Assembly (NCBI GenBank): GCA_947036815.1
Contig: CAMQRS010000016.1
Span: forward strand, 1-34,602
Origin: an uncultured Erysipelotrichaceae bacterium
GTDB taxonomy: Bacteria > Bacillota_I > Bacilli_A > Erysipelotrichales > Erysipelotrichaceae
Reading direction: 5' to 3'
DNA length: 34,602 bases
The notes under the pieces were generated by a model that made no database searches, was not told where the DNA came from, and was given only the letters and a program-made list of their open reading frames with translations. Of this stretch, positions 6,991-14,424 are shown one piece after another; the first letter of the stretch is position 1; each line of letters starts with the position of its first letter. Both the position numbers and the translations under genes were made by a program.

Positions 6991-8076
6991 ATGGAATCAA
7001 AAAATAACCAACTAAAACAATCTCTTAAAGATACGAATGTCTCACATTTATCTTTACACAACTATAAGGGATTCATACGTCCCAACAAAGAAAATCTTTA
7101 TGATGTGATAATGAAACAAGTAGACGCTAGTTCATTCAATCCAGATAAAGAAATTTGCGAGTATCTTCTTTTACAATTAAATGAGAATGGTTTCTTCAGC
7201 AATGACTATAAAACAATCATCAATAAAAGTAAATTCCCTGCCGAAGCAGTAAAGAAAACCCTAGCCTTGTTACGTACTTTCACACCTCAAGGTCTATTCT
7301 CTTTCTCTGATAAAGATTGCCTACAAATACAGTGTATCTTATCGAAGGAAGAAATATCAGAAACTGCCTTTTTATTATGTGACTATTTAGATGAAATTAG
7401 ACTACAAAAGTATTCGTTTATTATGCGTAAATGCAAGGTTTCTCATTCTTATATTATGAGTGCTATCCAGTTTCTTGAACAATTAAACATTACCCCTACT
7501 GCCAATTATATTCATAATACACAAATGCAACAGCCTACCTTTATCATCACTTACGAAGATGATAACTTACAACTTATCTATAATGAAAAAGACGGTTCTA
7601 CTAGCGTATTACCTATTGAAACAATGAGTCGTGATCTTAAAATCAAGTACTTTCGTAAGCCTATCTGCTTAGTGATGATTTATTTGTGTCATTACCAAAA
7701 AACATTCTTTACGAACCACGATAATATTAGCTACTTAACACTCGCAATGATTAGTAAAGAAACAAACTTGCATCTATCGACCATTGCTAAATTAATACAA
7801 CATAAAACCTATTCGTACCAAAATAAGATACATGCCTTAAAAACATTAACGAATGCGAATGGTACTAAGGAAGCAAGTGCGCAAGTGATTAAACAACACA
7901 TTATTAATTATGTGAAAGAAGAAGACAAGGCGCATCCCTTAAGTGATGCACAGATTCAAGCAAAATTACTAGATGAGTATCAAATTACGATCGCTAGAAG
8001 AACGATTGTTAAATATCGTGAATCTTGCTTCATCTTCAATTCTAATAAAAGGAGAAATAAAAAAAGCGATAATTAA
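6991..8076 (+). CDS. rpoN: Diverged RNA polymerase sigma-54 factor lacking region I
   Basis: A 361-aa sigma-54 (RpoN/SigL) family protein, which directs core polymerase to -24/-12 promoters. From about residue 36 it aligns with the core-binding region (LYDVIMKQV, EYLLLQLNENGFF, FTPQGL then DCLQIQ). The DNA-binding part has a helix-turn-helix around TLAMISKETNLHLSTIAKLI and a near-canonical RpoN box, ARRTIVKYRE. Family members are usually about 430-480 aa. The missing part is the N-terminal, glutamine-rich region I that contacts AAA+ activators and holds the complex inactive. An in-frame TAA 10-12 bases upstream of the ATG rules out an extension. No Shine-Dalgarno is visible. The usual GAR after the PxG motif and the recognition-helix arginine (here Lys) are also changed. 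Confidence 0.85.
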   Translation: MESKNNQLKQSLKDTNVSHLSLHNYKGFIRPNKENLYDVIMKQVDASSFNPDKEICEYLLLQLNENGFFSNDYKTIINKSKFPAEAVKKTLALLRTFTPQGLFSFSDKDCLQIQCILSKEEISETAFLLCDYLDEIRLQKYSFIMRKCKVSHSYIMSAIQFLEQLNITPTANYIHNTQMQQPTFIITYEDDNLQLIYNEKDGSTSVLPIETMSRDLKIKYFRKPICLVMIYLCHYQKTFFTNHDNISYLTLAMISKETNLHLSTIAKLIQHKTYSYQNKIHALKTLTNANGTKEASAQVIKQHIINYVKEEDKAHPLSDAQIQAKLLDEYQITIARRTIVKYRESCFIFNSNKRRNKKSDN

Positions 8077-8084
8077 TCGCTTTT
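8062..8084. terminator. Shared bidirectional terminator between the sigma-54 gene and spx
   Basis: AAAAGCGAT (8062-8070) and ATCGCTTTT (8076-8084) pair perfectly around a 5-nt loop. The hairpin contains the stop codon of the sigma gene and touches that of spx. Both directions end in short T runs, so it can serve both convergent genes. Confidence 0.7.
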
Positions 8085-8508
8085 ACTTACGTAATGATCC
8101 ACACATCATATATTTTGGACAACTCTCATTACATGAGCATGTTGCCAATTGTCTTACTTCACTAGGTATGAATGATGTAATTTCATCATCATCATAACCT
8201 ACTACCATACTTTTACTATCAATTAAAATCGGTCTTTTTAATACCGATGGATTCTTTTGAATAAATTTAATTAAATCACTTATTGATAAAGACTCTAGTT
8301 CTTTACCCAATTGTTGAAATGCTTTAGAACGTGTACTAATTAGGTCTTCCGTCCCATTTTCAGTGCGATTTAATAAGTATTTTATTTCATCTTTATTTAG
8401 AATCGTTGAAAATATATTCTTTTCAACAAAGTCCATCTCATTATCTTTTAACCATTGTTTTGCTTTTCTACATGAAGCACACCCTGGTGAAGAATATAAA
8501 ATAATCAT
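8083..8508 (-). CDS. spx: Spx/ArsC-family regulator with cysteine-rich C-terminal tail
   Basis: A 141-aa Spx-like protein, which in B. subtilis binds the RNA polymerase alpha C-terminal domain and redirects transcription under disulfide stress. The redox pair is CASC (Cys10, Cys13). Gly52, Arg60 and Arg92 (in KRPILID), all important in Spx, are present. The usual protein is about 131 aa and ends in a short charged tail. Here the end is replaced by a cluster of four cysteines (124, 126, 130 and 136) in TCSCNESCPKYMMCG, suggesting a second redox or metal site. In B. subtilis the C-terminus is the ClpXP degradation signal, so turnover may differ. The start follows GGAGGAATGAGAA. It is convergent with the sigma-54 gene. 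Confidence 0.88.
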   Translation of the reverse strand: MIILYSSPGCASCRKAKQWLKDNEMDFVEKNIFSTILNKDEIKYLLNRTENGTEDLISTRSKAFQQLGKELESLSISDLIKFIQKNPSVLKRPILIDSKSMVVGYDDDEITSFIPSEVRQLATCSCNESCPKYMMCGSLRK

Positions 8509-8599
8509 TTCTCATTCCTCCTTCATCTACTTCTCCATTATACATGAATTCATTTCTTTTATCATTATTTATTTGTGCCTTTCCTATTTATTTTTTTAA

Positions 8600-8608
8600 T
8601 GATATAAT
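8600..8608 (+). promoter_or_regulatory. Extended -10 promoter of the trpS T-box leader
   Basis: TGATATAAT is an extended -10 element (TG, one base, TATAAT). Transcription would start near 8615, about 45 bases before the first T-box landmark. No clear -35 is seen. Confidence 0.5.
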
Positions 8609-8644
8609 AACGTAGTAATAAACATTGAAGTAATAAGTAAATAT

Positions 8645-8834
8645 AAAAATCGAATGTCTTAGAGAGTTACTGTTCGCTGGAAAGTAATCATTCGTTTATA
8701 TTGAATTGGGTTATGGAGTTTATCGGTCAACACCGTTATCGTTATCTTTGAGAGACTCTTACATTTATAAGAGTAAGTCGGGTGGCACCGCGTTATCGTT
8801 ATAACGTCCCTACATGTTATGGGACGTTTTTTTT
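8645..8834 (+). ncRNA. T-box riboswitch (tryptophanyl-tRNA) with terminator
   Basis: A 5' leader that senses uncharged tRNA(Trp). The T-box sequence GGGTGGCACCGCG is at 8780-8792, and AGAGAG opens Stem I at 8661. A terminator hairpin AACGTCCC/GGGACGTT (8803-8810 and 8821-8828) is followed by eight T. The likely specifier codon is TGG at 8707-8709 in GAATTGGG; another TGG at 8678-8680 lies in the distal loop. The Trp specificity agrees with the gene downstream. Uncharged tRNA should stabilise the antiterminator and raise trpS expression. Confidence 0.92.
8803..8834 (+). terminator. Regulated terminator of the trpS T-box
   Basis: Eight-bp stem AACGTCCC/GGGACGTT with a 10-nt loop and a T8 tail, 20 bases before the trpS start codon. 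The T-box sequence would pair with its 5' side in the antiterminator form. Confidence 0.85.
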
Positions 8835-8854
8835 ATTGTCGGGAGGAAATTATA

Positions 8855-9841
8855 ATGAAAAGATGCTTAAGTGGTATTAAACCAACAGGAATGCTTACAC
8901 TCGGAAATTACATCGGGGCAATTAGACAGTTTGTAACCTTACAAGATGAATATGAAATGTTTATCTTTATTGCGAACTTACATGCGATTACTGTTGCACA
9001 AGATCCAAAAGAATTAAAAACGAATACAAAAAATCTGATTGCTTTATATTTAGCATGTGGATTAGATCCAGAAAAAGTAACGCTATTCTTACAAAGTGAT
9101 GTAAAAGAACATGCAGAACTAGGATGGATTTTAACTTGTCATTCATATATGGGTGAGTTATCTCGTATGACACAATACAAAGATAAGATTGCTAAAGGTG
9201 AAACAAACATCACTGCTGGTCTATTTACTTATCCTGCATTAATGGCAGGAGATATTATCTTGTATGATGCAGATGTTGTACCCGTTGGAATTGACCAAAA
9301 ACAACATGTTGAATTATGCCGTGATATCGTGGAGCGCTTCAATAATGCACATGGTGATACATTTACATCACCTCAACCAATGACACCTAAGGTAGGGGCT
9401 AAAATCATGGATTTACAAGATCCTACGAAGAAAATGTCGAAGTCAGAAGACAACCCTAAAGGAACTATCGCATTATTAGATGAACCTAGTGTTGCGAGAA
9501 AGAAAATCAAAAGTGCCATTACAGATAGTATCGGTATTGTACAATACGATATCGAGAACCAACCTGGAATTGCAAACCTACTAACGATTCATAGTTGTTT
9601 AAGTGGACAATCTATTGAAGATATCGTCCAACAATTTGAGGGTAAAGGATACGGTGATTTCAAAGGTGTAGTTGCACAAGGTGTATTTGATTTCTTAACA
9701 GACTTACAAGCAAAACACAACGAAATTCTTACTAGTAAAATCATTGAGAAAACACTAGAAGAAGGAGCTGCGAAAGCAACTCTAGTAGCAAGAAATAAAA
9801 TGTATAAAGTGAAGAAAAAATTAGGTCTTCAAGTATTTTAA
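8855..9841 (+). CDS. trpS: Tryptophanyl-tRNA synthetase
   Basis: A class I aminoacyl-tRNA synthetase that charges tRNA(Trp) in the cytosol. The HIGH-equivalent motif appears as TLGNYIGA near residue 15-22, and the KMSKS loop is KKMSKSEDN near residue 195. The 328-aa length is typical for bacterial TrpRS. The ATG at 8855 follows GGGAGGAAATTATA; an open frame extends back to 8819 but that part lies in the T-box terminator and is not used. Expression is controlled by the T-box leader. The gene is monocistronic, with a terminator straight after it. Confidence 0.97.
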   Translation: MKRCLSGIKPTGMLTLGNYIGAIRQFVTLQDEYEMFIFIANLHAITVAQDPKELKTNTKNLIALYLACGLDPEKVTLFLQSDVKEHAELGWILTCHSYMGELSRMTQYKDKIAKGETNITAGLFTYPALMAGDIILYDADVVPVGIDQKQHVELCRDIVERFNNAHGDTFTSPQPMTPKVGAKIMDLQDPTKKMSKSEDNPKGTIALLDEPSVARKKIKSAITDSIGIVQYDIENQPGIANLLTIHSCLSGQSIEDIVQQFEGKGYGDFKGVVAQGVFDFLTDLQAKHNEILTSKIIEKTLEEGAAKATLVARNKMYKVKKKLGLQVF

Positions 9842-9861
9842 TGATTGGTATATAAACATAG

Positions 9862-9893
9862 AAAAGGACGAACTCGAGAGTTTCGTCCTTTTT
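9862..9893. terminator. Bidirectional terminator between trpS and uppP
   Basis: AAAAGGACGAACTC pairs with GAGTTTCGTCCTTTT with one bulge. T runs occur in both directions, so it can end trpS (plus) and the uppP operon (minus). Confidence 0.8.
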
Positions 9894-9897
9894 CTTT

Positions 9898-9921
9898 ACT
9901 TACTCCAATGATGGAGTAAGT
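9898..9921. repeat. Perfect 10-bp hairpin downstream of uppP
   Basis: ACTTACTCCA and TGGAGTAAGT pair perfectly around ATGA. It has no T tail of its own and lies just before the terminator when read on minus. It may protect or pause the 3' end of the uppP transcript. Confidence 0.65.
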
Positions 9922-9929
9922 ATTCATAT

Positions 9930-10736
9930 TTAAAATAAGAAGACAGCTAGTATAATGAATCCTAAAATAATACGGTAGTATCCAAATACTTTGAAATCAT
10001 GTTTACGTATATATGCCATTAAGAAGTTAATTGCGAATATTGAAACAATAAAGGCAACTACTGTCCCTGTCAATAATATGAACGTTTCATCCCATGTAAA
10101 TAAACCATATTCTAAGAAGTATTTAAGCAGTTTCAATCCACTCGCTCCAGCCATTGCAGGAATCGCTAAGAAGAATGAAAACTCACTTGCTACCATTCTT
10201 GAACATCCTAAGATAGTTGCTCCTAAAATCGTAGATCCTGAACGAGAAGTTCCTGGAATGATTGCCAACACTTGAAACATACCAATACCAAATGCTGTTT
10301 TATATGTTACTGCTTCTAAACTATTAATTGAAGAACGACGCTTATTACGTTCCAATATAATAAATGCTACCCCATATACGATTAATGCAATCGCAATTAC
10401 AATAGGTCCTGACAATTTACTTTCCACAAAATCATCTAATACAAACGCAATTACTAATGGTAAACTACCAATTATAATTTTCGTCCATAAATGCATTGCC
10501 TCTTTTCGTTCACTAATCGACTTGTTTGGATGCCATGGATTTAATTTCTTAAAGTAAATAACAAATACAGCTAGGATTGAACCAAACTGAATAACTACTT
10601 TAAATACTTCAAAAAATCTAGGATCGTTAAATGAAAACAGTTGTTCAAATAAGATTAAATGTGCGGTACTACTAATGGGTAACCATTCACTAATTCCTTG
10701 TATGATTCCTAACATTATACTTAATAAATAATTCAT
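9930..10736 (-). CDS. uppP: Undecaprenyl-diphosphatase
   Basis: A 268-aa integral membrane phosphatase (BacA/UppP family) that recycles undecaprenyl diphosphate to the monophosphate carrier for peptidoglycan synthesis; the family also gives bacitracin tolerance. Motif one is GISEWLPISSTAHL near the N-terminus, with the catalytic glutamate. Motif two is PGTSRSGSTI in the second half. Several hydrophobic helices follow the family pattern. A GAGGGA site precedes the ATG. It starts 13 bases after murD, so it is co-transcribed as the last gene of the murE-mraY-murD operon. That is an unusual place for uppP, which is normally elsewhere on the chromosome, but it makes functional sense since it supplies the carrier used by MraY. 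Confidence 0.95.
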   Translation of the reverse strand: MNYLLSIMLGIIQGISEWLPISSTAHLILFEQLFSFNDPRFFEVFKVVIQFGSILAVFVIYFKKLNPWHPNKSISERKEAMHLWTKIIIGSLPLVIAFVLDDFVESKLSGPIVIAIALIVYGVAFIILERNKRRSSINSLEAVTYKTAFGIGMFQVLAIIPGTSRSGSTILGATILGCSRMVASEFSFFLAIPAMAGASGLKLLKYFLEYGLFTWDETFILLTGTVVAFIVSIFAINFLMAYIRKHDFKVFGYYRIILGFIILAVFLF

Positions 10737-10749
10737 ATCTTTCCCTCAC

Positions 10750-12063
10750 TTATGTTTGTTTCATATACTCTACGATATACTGCTTAAATATTTCACCTCG
10801 TTGTTCATACGATTTAAATTGATCAAAGCTTGCACATGCCGGAGATAATAGAATCACATCTCCCGTTGTTGCTATCTTCAGTGCTTCTTCTAACGACTCT
10901 TTCATCGTATCACAAATACTTATATTACTGAATACTTGTTTAAATTCTTGTTTGGTTTTTCCAAAACTAAAGCAGTGTTTTACTCTTGCATCAAACTCAC
11001 TTAATACAGATAGATCCAATTGTTTATCTGAACCTCCTGCCAATAATATAATATTTTTATCAAATGCTTTTAAAGCAGGAATAACAGCTTCTGGATTCGT
11101 TGCTTTAGAATCATTATAAAACTTGATACCTTGTATCGTTGCTACATACTCTAAGCGATGCTCTACTGATTTAAAGTGTGATAAACCTTCTTGTATATTA
11201 GCTACACTGACACCCATTAAATATGCCATACAGCTTGCAATCATCGCATTGCATACATTGTGTATACCGACTACTTGTAACGTATCTATATCAAATAAAC
11301 ATACATCACGATAGTATACACTACCTTCTTTTACATAGATATCAACATCTGTTCTTACAAGTGAGAAATCTAAGGTTTGACACGGTATATGAGTCGCATA
11401 CTTCATGACTAATGCATCATCTACATTACGCAAGAAGTAACTCTCTGGTGTTTGGCTTTCATATATCTTCATCTTCGATGTATAATACGCTTCTTCTGTT
11501 TTCATATAATCTAAGTGATCTGCACTTAAATTACATATTACACTCACTTGTGGAGCAAAGGTCTTTGTTCCTAACAACTGAAAGTTACTCAATTCTAATG
11601 CTACTTGTTTATGTTTCGTTTCATGTGCCAATACACATTCACTTAAGGGTATTCCAATGTTTCCTGCAACTACTGCTTTTTTATTGAATTGTAGTAACTC
11701 ATACAGCATACTCGTAATCGTAGTCTTTCCATTTGTTCCACTAATTGCTGCATACTCAAAGTGTTTCGCATACCATGAAGCAATTTCAATTTCTGTATAA
11801 ATATCAATTCCTTTATCCACGAAGTACTTAATAAAAGGAACATGATAAGGAATACCAGGATTTTTAACCACAAATGCAAAGTCAATTTCTTTTAGTATAT
11901 CTGGATGTCCACATTCATATATATGAATTCCTATTGCACTTAATTCTTCCTTGTTAGCAATTGCATTAGCATCGCTTATATACACTTCATAATGATGTGC
12001 TACTAATAACTTACATACTGCTGTTCCACTTCTTGCTGCTCCAATAACTAGTACTTTTTTCAT
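10750..12063 (-). CDS. murD: UDP-N-acetylmuramoyl-L-alanine--D-glutamate ligase
   Basis: A 437-aa Mur ligase that adds D-Glu to UDP-MurNAc-L-Ala with ATP in the cytosol. The N-terminal Rossmann segment is VLVIGAARSGTAV. The ATP-binding P-loop is GTNGKTT, followed by ELSNFQL, and NDSKATNPEA is the conserved C-terminal domain motif. The end SPACASFDQFKSYEQRG is typical of MurD. Length is normal. It starts one base after mraY's stop and leads into uppP. In Bacillus the next gene would be spoVE/ftsW, which is missing here. Confidence 0.97.
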   Translation of the reverse strand: MKKVLVIGAARSGTAVCKLLVAHHYEVYISDANAIANKEELSAIGIHIYECGHPDILKEIDFAFVVKNPGIPYHVPFIKYFVDKGIDIYTEIEIASWYAKHFEYAAISGTNGKTTITSMLYELLQFNKKAVVAGNIGIPLSECVLAHETKHKQVALELSNFQLLGTKTFAPQVSVICNLSADHLDYMKTEEAYYTSKMKIYESQTPESYFLRNVDDALVMKYATHIPCQTLDFSLVRTDVDIYVKEGSVYYRDVCLFDIDTLQVVGIHNVCNAMIASCMAYLMGVSVANIQEGLSHFKSVEHRLEYVATIQGIKFYNDSKATNPEAVIPALKAFDKNIILLAGGSDKQLDLSVLSEFDARVKHCFSFGKTKQEFKQVFSNISICDTMKESLEEALKIATTGDVILLSPACASFDQFKSYEQRGEIFKQYIVEYMKQT

Positions 12064-12064
12064 G

Positions 12065-13030
12065 TTAGATTACTCCCATCACAAATCCAATAAAAGACAA
12101 TATAAAGGCTACACTATAAAACATTAATACTACTCTTGTTTCACTCATGCCACACAATTCAAAATGATGATGAATCGGTGCCATCTTAAATATTCTTTTT
12201 TTCGTTTTCTTATAGTATACAACTTGTATTACTACAGATAACATTTCCACTAGGAAAACGCCTCCAATTACTAATAATAATAATTCTTTTTTCTCTACCA
12301 TCGCTACTCCAGCAATTAAACCCCCTAGGGCTAATGAACCAGTGTCTCCCATAAATATCTTCGCAGGATGAGAATTGTATTTTAAATACCCTAGTAAGGA
12401 ACCAACAACCGCAACGATTAACATTGTGATATCCACATTCCCACTCATATATGTAAATAGAATAAAAGGAGCTAATGCAATTATCATAACTCCTGCTAAC
12501 AATCCATCTAATCCATCGGTAAAATTAACTGCATTACTCTCTCCCATAAACATGATTAAGATAAAGCCAAAATAGAAGATTCCAATATCTACTTGTATAT
12601 CTAAGATAGGTATCCACAACAATGTATCTGAAACATTGACATAGATGTAATAAAATACAATTGCTAAAATAAACTGTAGTAATAATTTATACTTAGGTCT
12701 TAATCCCTCATTGTCTTTTTTAACCACAATAATATAATCATCTAAGAATCCAATACTCGCATATCCTACATAGGCTAATACGATAACTAACACTTCTACT
12801 TGTAGAAACATAGTTGGATTTAAGATCAAACATACCAAGATTGGTACAATAACAAAAACAATTCCTCCCATGGTTGGGGTACCACTCTTTTTCTTATGAG
12901 AGGCCAAACCTTCTTCACGTTGTATTTGTCCAAACTTAATTTTATGTAAGTAAGGAATAAGGATATTAGGCAACACAACAATTGTCACTAACAAACTCAT
13001 TCCAAACGCCATCAGCATTTTTAATTCCAT
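12065..13030 (-). CDS. mraY: Phospho-N-acetylmuramoyl-pentapeptide transferase
   Basis: A 321-aa polytopic membrane enzyme that transfers phospho-MurNAc-pentapeptide to undecaprenyl phosphate, forming lipid I. Family motifs are SGTPTMGGIVF near residue 48, NFTDGLDGL (Mg2+-binding aspartates), KIFMGDTGSLALGG and MAPIHHHFE. About ten membrane helices are expected. Length is standard for Gram-positives. It begins two bases after murE and sits directly before murD. murF, often found between murE and mraY in other bacteria, is absent here, as it is in Bacillus. Confidence 0.97.
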   Translation of the reverse strand: MELKMLMAFGMSLLVTIVVLPNILIPYLHKIKFGQIQREEGLASHKKKSGTPTMGGIVFVIVPILVCLILNPTMFLQVEVLVIVLAYVGYASIGFLDDYIIVVKKDNEGLRPKYKLLLQFILAIVFYYIYVNVSDTLLWIPILDIQVDIGIFYFGFILIMFMGESNAVNFTDGLDGLLAGVMIIALAPFILFTYMSGNVDITMLIVAVVGSLLGYLKYNSHPAKIFMGDTGSLALGGLIAGVAMVEKKELLLLVIGGVFLVEMLSVVIQVVYYKKTKKRIFKMAPIHHHFELCGMSETRVVLMFYSVAFILSFIGFVMGVI

Positions 13031-13032
13031 GT

Positions 13033-14424
13033 TTATCTCTCCATTACTTTTCTTATGACATCAGCATCATTATACTTTATTTTTTGATTTCCTTTAGATA
13101 AAGTATCTTCATTCCCCTTGCCACTAATCAATATTATATCATTTTTTTGTGCTTTCTGAATAGCATAAACTATCGCATCTTGTCGATTTTCTATAATTAT
13201 TACTTCTTTCACTACTCTCTCGCACATATCTTCAATAATATTTAGTATATCTTCGTTTCTACTATTATCTTCAGTAAAGATACAAATATCACTCAGTTCA
13301 CTTGCATAATGTCCAATTTCTTTCCTTTTTTGTATTTCTCGTTGTCCTCCACACCCGACAACAACGATCAAACGCGCTTGTTTTATTTGATTAAAGAAAC
13401 GCATACTTTTATAAAATGCATAACTTGTATGAGCATAATCTACATATACATAACATTCATCATGTGCAATCAGTTGCATCCTTCCCGGATGACAAGTAAT
13501 GTTTTGAAGTCGTTCAATGATTTCTTGGTATGGCATTTGAATAAGTCGTAATAACGCAATTGTAGCACTCATATTATAAATGTTTTCTAGTCCTAATAAT
13601 TGCGTTTCACATGTATATCCATTCATCAAGAACGAAGATCCTTGCATCTCTAACTTTACTTTTTCAATTTGGAAATGACTACTACAAACACCATAAGAAA
13701 TCAATTGATTCGAACACAATGCTTTTAGTTCTGCATAATATAATTCATCAGCACAAGCAATTACTTTTCCACTACTCTTACATTTGTTCAATAGTTTATA
13801 CTTACTATAACGATAATGAAGTAACGTCTTATGATAGTCTAAATGATCACTTGCGATATTCGTATATACGATATAATCAAAATACACTCGTTGAACTCGT
13901 CCTTGGTCAATACCTTGTGAACTCACTTCCATGACTACATATTTCACATTTGCTTGATATGCCATATCTAAATAATGAAGTAGACTAATCTCATCCGGTG
14001 TTGTGTTTTCTTGTTTCATTTCTTGGTCTTGATATGCGACTAAACCGGTCGTTATTTTCATCACATTCGGTGCTAAACATTCATATATATTATGTGCAAC
14101 TGAACTTTTACCATTCGTTCCACACACCCCAATCAGGGTTAGTGAATCAGGCATACTCCGATAATAGACATCCAGAATCGAATTTACTACTTGGCTTAAG
14201 TGTTCTACATAGCATCCTTGTTTCAATGTTTTATCCTCATGAAGGACAATCCCTTGTTGGCATAGAGTATCTATATAAATACTCGGATCAAAGTGTTCCC
14301 CTTTACGTAATACATAAATATAATGACGTTTCATATGCTGATGATGATTCACAATCCCTTGTATTTCATAATCATCATCTAGGTCTAATGTTAATATATG
14401 CTTTATTGATCTATATTTAATCAT
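13033..14424 (-). CDS. murE: UDP-N-acetylmuramyl-tripeptide synthetase
   Basis: A 463-aa Mur ligase that adds the third residue (a diamino acid) to UDP-MurNAc-dipeptide. Motifs are GTNGKSS (ATP loop), TTPDEISLL, EVSSQGI, and YAHTSYAF in the C-terminal half. The amino-acid specificity loop reads DNSRNED near residue 385, where E. coli (meso-DAP) has DNPR and S. aureus (L-Lys) has DNPA. The retained Arg points toward a DAP-type enzyme, but the Ser in place of Pro makes this uncertain. The start overlaps the end of the spoVD-like gene by eight bases, implying translational coupling. Confidence 0.93.
   Translation of the reverse strand: MIKYRSIKHILTLDLDDDYEIQGIVNHHQHMKRHYIYVLRKGEHFDPSIYIDTLCQQGIVLHEDKTLKQGCYVEHLSQVVNSILDVYYRSMPDSLTLIGVCGTNGKSSVAHNIYECLAPNVMKITTGLVAYQDQEMKQENTTPDEISLLHYLDMAYQANVKYVVMEVSSQGIDQGRVQRVYFDYIVYTNIASDHLDYHKTLLHYRYSKYKLLNKCKSSGKVIACADELYYAELKALCSNQLISYGVCSSHFQIEKVKLEMQGSSFLMNGYTCETQLLGLENIYNMSATIALLRLIQMPYQEIIERLQNITCHPGRMQLIAHDECYVYVDYAHTSYAFYKSMRFFNQIKQARLIVVVGCGGQREIQKRKEIGHYASELSDICIFTEDNSRNEDILNIIEDMCERVVKEVIIIENRQDAIVYAIQKAQKNDIILISGKGNEDTLSKGNQKIKYNDADVIRKVMER

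Noticed and set aside
7973-8197. Plus-strand open frame after the sigma-54 RpoN box
   Set aside because: It overlaps the sigma gene's conserved RpoN box in another frame and runs antisense into spx, so it is a shadow frame.
9898-9921. The perfect 10-bp hairpin as a second independent terminator
   Set aside because: It has no T run on either strand, so it is listed only as a hairpin beside the real terminator.
13998-14420. Plus-strand 140-codon open frame antisense to murE
   Set aside because: Antisense to conserved murE motifs; such frames are common opposite genes with this codon use.
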